Positions 6,441 to 14,422 of a stretch of DNA of 22,190 bases are shown piece by piece. Location: assembly GCA_022777455.1 (NCBI GenBank), contig JALFGI010000211.1:1-22190 (forward strand). The letters run 5' to 3'. The stretch's first letter is position 1. Every line of letters starts with the position of its first letter. The notes beneath the pieces were generated by a model. That model made no database searches, was not told the DNA's origin, and worked only from the letters and a program-made list of their open reading frames with translations. The DNA is from Clostridiales bacterium. GTDB taxonomy: Bacteria; Bacillota_A; Clostridia; Oscillospirales; Oscillospiraceae. A program made the translations under genes and the position numbers.

Positions 6441-7268
6441 TCACCGCTCCTTACCTTTTAACTTCGCCGAAATTTTCGGCGAAGTTAAATTGGGTTGATT
6501 TTGGAGCTTTTCAAGAACAGATGGTTTAATCTTCTGTGCCTGTTTCTCCCGGCAGAATTCCTGACGGACAGTGCTGAGAAACAAATCAGTCAATCCCGAA
6601 TGGCTGTTCACAACAAACTGGCAGTTCCGGTCCGCACCCCATGCGTCTGGATTTTTCTGGATGGGAATGGTTTTTGCCCATTCCTTATTGCCGGGAGAAA
6701 ACCGTGCGTCCCAGTCTTTCTGCTGGACGGTGTTCGCAAGGACATACAGCGTCCTGTCCAGTCCGAATGCGTCTACAACCTGTGTTGCCGCCTGATTGTC
6801 GAGTTGATTGTCGTGATAATGCTCCCGAATTGCCGCTTCAATGGCTTCCTTGCAGGCAATGTTGGCTCGGTTGGATGCCCGGTACTGCTCCAGTTCCCCA
6901 TGTTCCTGAGCATAGCTGGCAGGATAAGGGTACACCGGCGTTTCTCTGAGTGTACGGCGCTGTTCTTCCAGAATCGTATCCGCCCTGGATTCCAGACAGT
7001 CCCAGATCACATCCATATGGTCTGTCTCCCACTTTTCAAAATCCCGGAATACATCCGCCAGAGGGCTGAGGGATTTCATCAGGGCGTCAGTCTGGGCATC
7101 TGACAGGTCGTGGTATTCCAGCGACAGCAGAATGTCCTCCCGGATCGTGTATTCATAGGCATGGTTCAGGATTTCCTCCGGGGACTGACTTTTCAGCCAG
7201 TCCCGGAATACTTCCTGTTCGGCAAACAGCTTTTTATATAATGCCGTGTTGCGTTCTTCGTTGGTCAT
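6441..7268 (-). CDS. DUF3848/DUF3849-type ICE protein
   Basis: A 275-residue cytosolic protein of unknown function. Residues 1-100 (LYKKLFAEQEVF, SPEEILNHAYEYTIREDIL, ETDHMDVIWDCLESRAD) match the DUF3848 pattern. Residues 115-235 (ELEQYRASNRANIACKEAI near the front, ADRNCQFVVNSHSGLTDLF near the end) match DUF3849. Both occur almost only in Clostridial ICEs next to the helicase/methylase gene, as here. Its ATG shares one base with the helicase stop (TAATG), with GAGGAGG inside the helicase end, so the two are translationally coupled. The C-terminus PSVLEKLQNQP resembles the helicase C-terminus. The last codons are made by a 33-bp palindrome, so the tail may have been altered. Confidence 0.75.
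   Translation of the reverse strand: MTNEERNTALYKKLFAEQEVFRDWLKSQSPEEILNHAYEYTIREDILLSLEYHDLSDAQTDALMKSLSPLADVFRDFEKWETDHMDVIWDCLESRADTILEEQRRTLRETPVYPYPASYAQEHGELEQYRASNRANIACKEAIEAAIREHYHDNQLDNQAATQVVDAFGLDRTLYVLANTVQQKDWDARFSPGNKEWAKTIPIQKNPDAWGADRNCQFVVNSHSGLTDLFLSTVRQEFCREKQAQKIKPSVLEKLQNQPNLTSPKISAKLKGKER
6457..6489. repeat. 33-bp perfect palindrome upstream of mobC
   Basis: TTTAACTTCGCCGAAA (6457-6472) and its exact complement (6474-6489) are separated by a single base. It lies inside the 3' end of the DUF3848/3849 gene, where it encodes LTSPKISAKLK, and 20 bp upstream of the mobC start. No T-run follows on the minus strand, so a terminator is unlikely. A MobC operator, part of the transfer origin, or an inserted REP-like palindrome are the main options. 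I see no second copy in the window. Confidence 0.7.
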
Positions 7269-10200
7269 TATCGCACCTCCTCATGGCGTTTTTGCTTTTG
7301 GTTGTTTCTGCTGGGGGCGGGCTGACTGCGCAGCTTGTCCAGAACCGAGGGGCGGGCGGATTTGGCGATGACCTGCTCCGTCTGACCGCCCTTGTTGGCA
7401 TCCAGATTCAATTCCGCGTCCAGAAAAATCAGCCGCGCGGTTTTATCCCGCAGCTCCTCCTCAAAGGGGAATGGCTTGCCCAGCTCTGCCTTTGCCGCCT
7501 CCTGCTGGTGGCAGGTTTCGTCCAGCTGTGTCTGGAAGGCTTTCAATCTCTGAGGCATCTGCGCCAGAGCGTTGTCCAGACGGATCAGATTTCCTCTGGG
7601 GTCGCTGCCCAAGGTTGCCTGATGCCGCAGCCTGCCCTGCATGGTCAGCACATACTTTTTGCCGAAGTCCTCCAAAGTGACGGACATCTGAAAGCCCCGG
7701 TATGTACCGACCTCCACCGGGTCAAGCCCCGTAGCTTTCTTAGCCGCCTCGATCAGAGCGGCACCGGCGTTGTCCTTGTCGGTCAGCTCGTCAGCCAGCA
7801 CGGTCATCCCCGCAAAGCCGTCCGTGGGATGGGGGTGGGCTTCCAGCGTCTGCATATCCTCCTGAATCGCCTGGATGCAGCCCTTCAGCTTTTCAATCTG
7901 CTCCGGGAAGTGCCGCAGCAGACTGTCCTCCAGCCGGTACTGCTTGCTCTTGTGGTCGGCCTTCATGATCTTCAGCCTGGAAACCTCCACATCCAAATCC
8001 ATGCGCTCCTTAATCCGGGGATCACCGGCGCACAGGGCTTTGATTTCCGCAAAGGACAGCGCCACCTCATCCACATCGTCACAGGAGCGCACCGGGGATT
8101 TGGAGGTCATGATCTGGGAAATGAATTTTTGCTTATTCTCAACGGTCTGCCACAAGAACGCATCGAAGGTCCCTTCTGTTACATAACGGAACACATGGAC
8201 TTTCTCATTCTGGTTGCCCTGGCGCTCGATTCTGCCCTTGCGCTGCTGCAAATCACCGGGCCGCCAGGGACAATCCAAATCATGGATCGCCACAAGACGA
8301 TCCTGCACATTGGTGCCCGCGCCCATTTTGGAGGTGCTGCCCAGCAGCACACGCACCTGCCCGGAGCGAACCTTGCCGAACAGCTCCTTTTTCTTGACCT
8401 CCGTGTTGGCATCGTGGATAAAGGCAATCTGCTCTGCCGGAACGCCCCCGGCAATCAGTTTAGAGCGAATGTCATCGTAAACGGTGAAGGGAGCATTTTC
8501 CTCCGCAGGGAATGCGACGGCTTCCAGCGGGTTGCCCGCAATGACCGCCTGTTTCGCTTTCGGCGCAGCCTGGGGCGTGGAAATATCACAGAACACAAGC
8601 TGGGTCAGCTTGTCCTCCTTGCCGTCCCTCCAGACTCGCAGAATATTGTCTACGCACAGATTGACCTTGCTGCCAGCCTCATCCGAGAAGTCCGGGTTGA
8701 TGATCCGCTGGTCAAGTCCCAGCTTTCGTCCGTCCGAAGTCACCTTCAGCATATTGTCAATGGAAGGGTCTACGCTGCCGGAATGGATTGCGGTGGCTCG
8801 TTCGGACAGCTCCTGCACCAGTCCCTTCTGTACCTCCGTAGGCTTGGCAACTACATTGTGGTACTCCACCTCCGGGACAGGCAGATGGAGCTGATCTGCC
8901 GTCTTGATGTCTGCCACTTCCTTGAACAGATTCATCAGCTCAGGAAGATTAAAGAACCGGCTGAACCGTGTCCGGGGACGGTAGCCCTTGCCCTCCGGGG
9001 CCAGCTCCAAAGCGGTGACGGTTTCACCGAACCGGGATGCCCAGCAGTCGAAGTGGGTCATGTGCATTTCTTCCAGACGGGCATACTGCAAATACCGCTG
9101 CATGGTGTATAATTCCGTCATACTGTTGCTGACGGGCGTACCTGTGGCAAAGACCACCCCACGGTTTCCGGTGAGTTCATCCATGTAGCGGCACTTGCCG
9201 AACATATCGCTGGATTTCTGCGCATCTGTGGTGGAAAGACCGGCGACATTCCGCATTTTGGTGTAGAGGAACAAATTTTTGTAATTGTGCGCCTCGTCTA
9301 CAAACATACGGTCAACGCCCAGTTCTTCAAAGGTCACAACATCGTCTTTCTTATCGTCAGCCCGCAGCTTCTCCAATCGGGACTCCAAACCGCGCTTGGT
9401 GCGCTCCAGCTCCTTGACGGTGAATTTCTCACCGCCGCTTTCCTTCAGCTCCGAAATGCCCATGGTGATCTCCGCAATCTGATCTTGCAGAAGCCGCTCC
9501 TGCCGCTGCTTGCTGATGGGGATTTTCTCAAACTGGCTGTGACCAATGATAACTGCGTCATAGTCGCCGGTGGCGATCCGGGCGCAGAACTTTTTGCGGT
9601 TTTTCGTTTCAAAATCCCGCTGCTTGGTCACAAGAATATTGGCAGAGGGGTACAGCCGCAGAAATTCCGAGGCCCACTGTTCTGTTAAGTGGTTGGGCAC
9701 CACAAAAATGGACTTCTGACACAGTCCCAGCCGCTTGCTCTCCATGGAGGCGGCAACCATTTCAAAGGTTTTGCCCGCACCAACCTCTTGTGCCAGCAAT
9801 GTGTTGCCGCCGTAAAGCACATGGGCAATGGCATTTCGCTGATGCTCCCGGAGGGTGATTTCCGGGTTCATGCCAGCAAAAACAATGTGACTGCCATCGT
9901 ATTCCCGTGGACGGATGCTGTTCATTTCCTCGTTGTACTGCCGGACCAGCGCCTGACGGCGTTCCGGATCTGCCCAAATCCAGTCCCGGAAGGCATCCCG
10001 GATCAGCTGCTGCTTCTGTGCCGCCAGGGTTGTTTCTTTGGCGTTCAGAACACGCTTTTTGTTTCCGTCCGCATCTTCAACGGTATCGTAAATCCGAACA
10101 TCCCGGAGGTTCAGAGAATCCTCCAGGATGGCATAGGCATTGGCGTAATCCGTACCGTAGGTATTCCATGCCGCAACATCATTGGCGGAAAGATGGTTTT

Positions 10201-11809
10201 TGCCGGTGATGCTCCATGCGGCAGTATAGGGAGAATACAATACCTCTATCGAGCGCCGAAGATAGTAGGGCGTATCGAAGGTTTCAAACATGAACTGCTT
10301 GATGTAAGACCTGTCAATCCAGGTTGCACCCAGACGCACCTCGATTTCCGAAGCGTCCAAATCCTTGGGCTGTGCCGCCCGCAGTGCTTCCACATTAACC
10401 TGATAGGCGGGATCCTCCGCCGCAGCCGCAGCCGCTTCCGCCTGCCGGAGCTTCTGCCGGACATTGCCGGACAGATACTCGTCCGCTGTTACCCAGCCCA
10501 TGCCGTCCTCTGCATTGCCGAGGGTGGGGTCATGGAAAATCACACCCCGCAGTTCTGATGCCAGTTCCTCGGCGGTTTTCCCGGTGAGACTGGACATATA
10601 CGCCATGTCCACCTCTGCCTTTTCCGCAATGGAAAGGGTCAGGGCTTCACTGGCGGTATCCACAGAGGTGACAACCCGGTGGGGCTGGATGGTGCGTTTG
10701 GTGAACATATCCGCTTTGCGCTGGAAGTTCCCGTCATCGTCTATAATCTCCAAAGCACACAGCAGATAGTAGGCAGAATCATCGGAGAATGCCAGCCGGT
10801 TGCCCCGGCTGTTGATAATACCGTATTTCTCCGTAAAGCTGTCGTAGAGCCGATTCAGCTCTCCCTGCTTCTCAGCAATGGCGGAATCCGGGATGGTTTC
10901 GTCCATCTGAAGGTCGATCAGCTCATGGACGCAGGTGCTAAGCGCCAGCATACCCTTGATACGCTCTTTAGCGGTGGCATTCAGATCGGGTCTTACCATG
11001 ATGCTGTTTTCCCGGAAGTAAACCTCCCCGTCTACAAGGGTATAGGAGAAGTTCTTCACATCCGGGTCAGCTGGGAGGGTGTTCTGAATGGTTTCCCCCT
11101 CACCCAGATCGGGCAGCTCCGCTTCCTGATAGGTGCCCTGGATATGCTGCACCGCTTCATGGAGGGAACTGGCAAGAGAGATGTTTTCAAAGGGTTCTAC
11201 CGTGTAATCCATGCCGTGGGCGGTGCTTTCGGAGCTGCTTCTGCCCATGACCATTTCCGGGTGGTCGAGGAAATAGCTGTTGATGGCGTAGCCGTCCTTC
11301 GTCTGCCCCAGATGCACCCAGTCCGGGTCAATTTCAATGGGTCTGTCACGCTTTCGCAGGAAGATAATGTCCGAAACCACTTCCGTTCCGGCGTTTGTTT
11401 TGAAAGCGGTGTTCGGAAGCCGGATGGCACCCAGCAGATCGGCTCTCTGGGCAAGATACCGACGCACGGTGGAATCCTTGGCATCCAGGGTATAGCGGCT
11501 GGTGACGAACGCCACCACACCGCCGGGGCGAACCTGATCCAGTGCCTTTGCGAAAAAGTAGTTGTGGATGTTGAAACCCAGCTTGTTGTAGGCGGGATCA
11601 TTGACCTTGTACTGCCCAAAGGGGACATTGCCCACGGCAAGGTCAAAGAAGTCCCGGCGGTCTGTGGTTTCAAAGCCCGCCACGGTGATATTTGCTTTGG
11701 GATAAAGCTGTTTTGCAATCCGTCCGGTGATGGAATCCAGTTCCACACCGTACAGGCGGCTGTTTCGCATTGCCTCCGGGAGCATACCGAAGAAGTTGCC
11801 CACACCCAT
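7268..11809 (-). CDS. Giant SNF2-type helicase fused to N6-adenine methylase-like domain, N-terminally truncated
   Basis: A 1513-residue protein. Residues 1-180 are an adenine-methylase-like fold starting at motif I (SMGVGNFFG, partly upstream of the ATG) with the motif IV variant NVPF at 61-64. The superfamily 2 helicase core has Walker A VGAGKT (about 676), DEAH (about 838), ATGTPVSNSMTELY after that, and motif VI QQRKGRIERQGNQ (about 1191). Complete relatives in Clostridial ICEs are usually about 2000 residues or more, with several hundred residues before motif I. Here the frame is open upstream to a stop at 11906-11908, family resemblance ends at NIEPSMG, and no ribosome binding site precedes the ATG. 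The gene therefore looks cut by the junction with the defence cassette. The usual role is unknown; processing or protection of transferred DNA is a guess. Confidence 0.85.
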   Translation of the reverse strand: MGVGNFFGMLPEAMRNSRLYGVELDSITGRIAKQLYPKANITVAGFETTDRRDFFDLAVGNVPFGQYKVNDPAYNKLGFNIHNYFFAKALDQVRPGGVVAFVTSRYTLDAKDSTVRRYLAQRADLLGAIRLPNTAFKTNAGTEVVSDIIFLRKRDRPIEIDPDWVHLGQTKDGYAINSYFLDHPEMVMGRSSSESTAHGMDYTVEPFENISLASSLHEAVQHIQGTYQEAELPDLGEGETIQNTLPADPDVKNFSYTLVDGEVYFRENSIMVRPDLNATAKERIKGMLALSTCVHELIDLQMDETIPDSAIAEKQGELNRLYDSFTEKYGIINSRGNRLAFSDDSAYYLLCALEIIDDDGNFQRKADMFTKRTIQPHRVVTSVDTASEALTLSIAEKAEVDMAYMSSLTGKTAEELASELRGVIFHDPTLGNAEDGMGWVTADEYLSGNVRQKLRQAEAAAAAAEDPAYQVNVEALRAAQPKDLDASEIEVRLGATWIDRSYIKQFMFETFDTPYYLRRSIEVLYSPYTAAWSITGKNHLSANDVAAWNTYGTDYANAYAILEDSLNLRDVRIYDTVEDADGNKKRVLNAKETTLAAQKQQLIRDAFRDWIWADPERRQALVRQYNEEMNSIRPREYDGSHIVFAGMNPEITLREHQRNAIAHVLYGGNTLLAQEVGAGKTFEMVAASMESKRLGLCQKSIFVVPNHLTEQWASEFLRLYPSANILVTKQRDFETKNRKKFCARIATGDYDAVIIGHSQFEKIPISKQRQERLLQDQIAEITMGISELKESGGEKFTVKELERTKRGLESRLEKLRADDKKDDVVTFEELGVDRMFVDEAHNYKNLFLYTKMRNVAGLSTTDAQKSSDMFGKCRYMDELTGNRGVVFATGTPVSNSMTELYTMQRYLQYARLEEMHMTHFDCWASRFGETVTALELAPEGKGYRPRTRFSRFFNLPELMNLFKEVADIKTADQLHLPVPEVEYHNVVAKPTEVQKGLVQELSERATAIHSGSVDPSIDNMLKVTSDGRKLGLDQRIINPDFSDEAGSKVNLCVDNILRVWRDGKEDKLTQLVFCDISTPQAAPKAKQAVIAGNPLEAVAFPAEENAPFTVYDDIRSKLIAGGVPAEQIAFIHDANTEVKKKELFGKVRSGQVRVLLGSTSKMGAGTNVQDRLVAIHDLDCPWRPGDLQQRKGRIERQGNQNEKVHVFRYVTEGTFDAFLWQTVENKQKFISQIMTSKSPVRSCDDVDEVALSFAEIKALCAGDPRIKERMDLDVEVSRLKIMKADHKSKQYRLEDSLLRHFPEQIEKLKGCIQAIQEDMQTLEAHPHPTDGFAGMTVLADELTDKDNAGAALIEAAKKATGLDPVEVGTYRGFQMSVTLEDFGKKYVLTMQGRLRHQATLGSDPRGNLIRLDNALAQMPQRLKAFQTQLDETCHQQEAAKAELGKPFPFEEELRDKTARLIFLDAELNLDANKGGQTEQVIAKSARPSVLDKLRSQPAPSRNNQKQKRHEEVR

Positions 11810-12048
11810 GGACGGCTCGATGTTCCTGCTGATTTTGATACAATAGAAAAAGCCTTCTCCGGGGTCAAAACCGCCGAAAAAGGCATAAAATAAGGGCTTT
11901 CGAGGTCAAATGCTGACTTCGGAAGCCCTTTTTCACTGTGTTCAATTGAGGTTCAACCGCTCGGCGAAACTGTGGGGTGAACGCTTTGCGGTGTGCGATT
12001 TTAGCAATAATTAAAAGGTATAGCAAAATTATAAGGTTATTTCTTGAA
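11810..12048. other. Junction between the truncated ICE gene and the defence cassette
   Basis: About 240 bp without a convincing gene. The first 25 bases on the minus-strand frame still fit the methylase family (RNIEPS), then recognisable homology ends. The stretch 11892-11933 is a strong hairpin, and 11990-12048 is very AT-rich. GC content drops visibly from here to the right. I see no integrase site or insertion-sequence end that I can identify. Confidence 0.45.
11892..11933. terminator. Bidirectional hairpin terminator closing the defence operon
   Basis: A 17-bp stem with two G-T wobbles (11892-11908 with 11914-11930) and a 5-base loop. The plus strand continues TTTTT; the minus strand continues TTATTTTATG. 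In the minus direction it follows the Mrr-like gene by about 120 bp, so it most likely ends the defence operon and shields the truncated helicase gene from read-through. Confidence 0.75.
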
Positions 12049-12933
12049 TCACACTTTTTCAAAAAAAGACTTATCAACCTCGTAGATTGTTTTTTCGCGA
12101 ACACCCAGCCTATATTCAATCAGCTTGTTAATAAACTCTTCTCCATCAATTAGATCAATCTGCTGTTTACCTGCATTAGAAGCCTCATCTCTGGCAGCTT
12201 TCGTAAAAGTTCCTGTAGTGATGAATACTCCTTTTTCTATATCCGTTGTAAGAGATCCTCTAAAGTCACGGATATCACCAGCAGATACACTACCTACAAA
12301 CCGTTTGCATTGAAATGCGACATTGAAGCTGAATATTCCGTTGATGCGCAACTTACCGGTGCCGTCTATTCCTCCATCGCCAGACTTTTTTGTCACAGAG
12401 ACTTGAGAAAATCCACATTCTCTTAATAGTAGCATCGACAGGCGTTCAAATGCATATGGGTCCATGCTATGTAATGTTTCAGCAAGTTCTGTACGCCAAG
12501 GTTCGAGTTCTTCGGGTATTTCAACATTATCATTTGTTGGGTCATCATCTTCTGCTAATGCTTTAGCCTCAGCCGGATTTTTACTTGCGAGGCGTTGGTT
12601 TTTTATAAACTCAACAACATCAGTTTTAGATACCGTGTCATTGTCAGAAAACTTGGGCGTTATCATCCAAACACCGCGTTGACTATTAGTTATTGCTCCA
12701 AACGCTTTGAGGCGCGTTCTTGCCCAAGCCAGCTGGTATTCAAGCTCTGTTTGCTGAGATGCACTTCCCTTATGTGGCTCATCAACAATTTCGTCGGACA
12801 GCTGTAGCATTTCTATTACTTTATCTCGAATTTCACTAATATTTGCCGAGCCACCAAGACTGCGCAAAGCAATAAACACAGGCTCTATCAATTCAATTTG
12901 TGTTGGACTTTTTATCTTTTTTGTTCTTGCCAA
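12049..12933 (-). CDS. Mrr-family restriction endonuclease
   Basis: A 294-residue two-domain nuclease. Residues 8-95 form the Mrr N-terminal winged-helix domain (IEPVFIALRSLGGSANISEI, then RTRLKAFGAITNSQRGVW). Residues 145-280 are the Mrr catalytic domain of the PD-(D/E)xK fold, with Glu163, GDGGIDG (185-191; Asp190) and QCK (208-210; Lys210), so the catalytic set is intact. Mrr-type enzymes cut modified (methylated) DNA or DNA under stress. It starts at a TTG (12931-12933) with GGAGGG 7 bases upstream. It is the last gene of the defence operon, 13 bp after the LlaJI-type nuclease gene. Its own preference must spare the marks set by the two methylases upstream. Confidence 0.88.
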   Translation of the reverse strand: MARTKKIKSPTQIELIEPVFIALRSLGGSANISEIRDKVIEMLQLSDEIVDEPHKGSASQQTELEYQLAWARTRLKAFGAITNSQRGVWMITPKFSDNDTVSKTDVVEFIKNQRLASKNPAEAKALAEDDDPTNDNVEIPEELEPWRTELAETLHSMDPYAFERLSMLLLRECGFSQVSVTKKSGDGGIDGTGKLRINGIFSFNVAFQCKRFVGSVSAGDIRDFRGSLTTDIEKGVFITTGTFTKAARDEASNAGKQQIDLIDGEEFINKLIEYRLGVREKTIYEVDKSFFEKV

Positions 12934-12946
12934 TGCCGCTCCCTCC

Positions 12947-14422
12947 TCATTGAAGATTTAAATCTTGTATGTCCATCTTAGTGTTTTTAAGGTAGTGCAT
13001 AAAAACTGTTTTCGCTGGTAAAAGACGCACTTGAATATCCTCCAATCCCAATCTTTTTAACATGGCAAGGGATACAGAGCCTTTCTTAATGATTTCTAAA
13101 GTTGCCGTCGGCATCAAAAAACAGTTCTTCACAGAGCGTATTTCATGTGCTTCAACAAAAGGCTGATAGGCTAATTGGTACAGATACTGCTTTGTAATGG
13201 ACTCAATACCGGGCTGGCCTCGCAGCTTCTTGTTGTGTTCAAACTGAATGTTGTAATATTTTGCGTCAAAAATAATAAATTGGCAATCATCATCGACATT
13301 AACGATGGAAATGATATCCGGAATGAGGGTGTCCTCTGACTGCCTCACAAATAGTTCGCCGTTCGGTGCAACTCCAGACCACTGCGGTTTATCAATCAAA
13401 TCAATAAGTTTCTTATGCCGCATATCGCGGTATTGCCCCGCCAATGGCACAGGTAGCCGAAGACCACCGATGGGCTTCTGTAACTGGTTGTCCATTACTT
13501 CCGCACAGACTTTTTCCCATACCAGATTGAAGCTGTTTGTCCCGAACATACTGAAGCAGTCCAGATCGTCCAGTGCGCTACTATTGGCTATGTACGCATA
13601 CAACGTTTTCAGCAGAAGCTGCTTGCGAGTGTTAAACTGAACATTGAGTTCCTTGACGATACGCTCCAGGACATATTCCTTGTTTCCAAAGTCCTCAATC
13701 TGCTCATCGGAAATATCGACGCCCATAATGTCAAACAGATCCAATAGGTCAGCATCCCTCAATTCCGCTGTGCAGCGGGTAAGGATACATTCATGCAGAC
13801 GCTTGAAGAAATCGAAATCATCATTCACACGCTTCATAGTCAACAATTCTGGGTAATACGGCCGGTTGTTGCTGAGAAGGGTGAATGTTTCGTTGATGGT
13901 TTTATCCCAGAGAATATCACCGGACCCGTTGGATTCAATGATATCCTGCGTGTTGGTATAGGCACCGTACTCGAAATAATCCTGGAGAAGGAACAGCATA
14001 ACCGCAAGCATATTAAATGCACTGCTATCGCTTGTATCGTTGTACATTCGAATAATCTGTTCCCTGGAATTGTATTTCTCCAGAACCTTCAATATCTGTT
14101 TTAGTTCTTCCTTGGGGGCCGTGGCATCGAGAAGATATTTGGGATAGCATTTCAGCACACGGCCCTCAATGGTAATGACACCCACAAAGGTGAACACATA
14201 TAGATATTCGTTCTCGCCGACCTCGACATCAGCGATTTCGATGTCCTCATCCACCAGATCAGTAAGATCCTTTTGGGTGTCGTTTGCTTTTACAGCTTTC
14301 AGCACACCATATTCTTTCAGACGCTTCAGAATGCGGACAGTCTTTTCCTCAGAACAATGAAACTCTCTAACCAAGTCTTCCTGGGTATAGCGTTTTTGCT
14401 CTCGTAAAAATACTGAAATCAT
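12947..14422 (-). CDS. LlaJI-family restriction nuclease subunit (R2/McrC-like)
   Basis: A 491-residue protein of the LlaJI restriction endonuclease family, the nuclease partner of a McrB-like AAA+ subunit. The N-terminus (1-45) looks like a winged helix (YTQEDLVREFHCSEEKTVRIL). The C-terminal PD-(D/E)xK core has PD (368-369), FDAKYY (385-390; Asp386, Lys388) and KQYLYQLAY (411-419). It therefore looks catalytically complete. Its ATG overlaps the stop of the AAA+ gene as ATGA, so the two subunits are made in coupled amounts. In LlaJI and McrBC the AAA+ subunit hydrolyses GTP, translocates DNA and activates this nuclease. The alternative reading is a generic McrC. Confidence 0.85.
   Translation of the reverse strand: MISVFLREQKRYTQEDLVREFHCSEEKTVRILKRLKEYGVLKAVKANDTQKDLTDLVDEDIEIADVEVGENEYLYVFTFVGVITIEGRVLKCYPKYLLDATAPKEELKQILKVLEKYNSREQIIRMYNDTSDSSAFNMLAVMLFLLQDYFEYGAYTNTQDIIESNGSGDILWDKTINETFTLLSNNRPYYPELLTMKRVNDDFDFFKRLHECILTRCTAELRDADLLDLFDIMGVDISDEQIEDFGNKEYVLERIVKELNVQFNTRKQLLLKTLYAYIANSSALDDLDCFSMFGTNSFNLVWEKVCAEVMDNQLQKPIGGLRLPVPLAGQYRDMRHKKLIDLIDKPQWSGVAPNGELFVRQSEDTLIPDIISIVNVDDDCQFIIFDAKYYNIQFEHNKKLRGQPGIESITKQYLYQLAYQPFVEAHEIRSVKNCFLMPTATLEIIKKGSVSLAMLKRLGLEDIQVRLLPAKTVFMHYLKNTKMDIQDLNLQ

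Noticed and set aside
7241..9112. Long plus-strand frame (623 residues) opposite the helicase gene
   Set aside because: It is a shadow of the high-GC helicase coding sequence on the other strand; the protein has no recognisable motif and the minus-strand frame has clear helicase motifs.
7268..11809. The helicase plus methylase could be read as a DISARM, BREX or Type IIG defence protein
   Set aside because: Neighbouring MobC, relaxase and DUF3848/3849 genes and the domain order match the ICE-encoded helicase/methylase family. No other DISARM or BREX genes are present.
10679..11893. Plus-strand frame of 404 residues, and neighbouring plus-strand frames at 9689-10558
   Set aside because: Antisense shadows of the same helicase/methylase gene, without ribosome binding sites or family features.
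11810..12048. A group II intron or insertion sequence at the junction
   Set aside because: No domain V-like hairpin, reverse transcriptase, transposase or terminal inverted repeats are visible; the hairpin with a T-run is better explained as a terminator.
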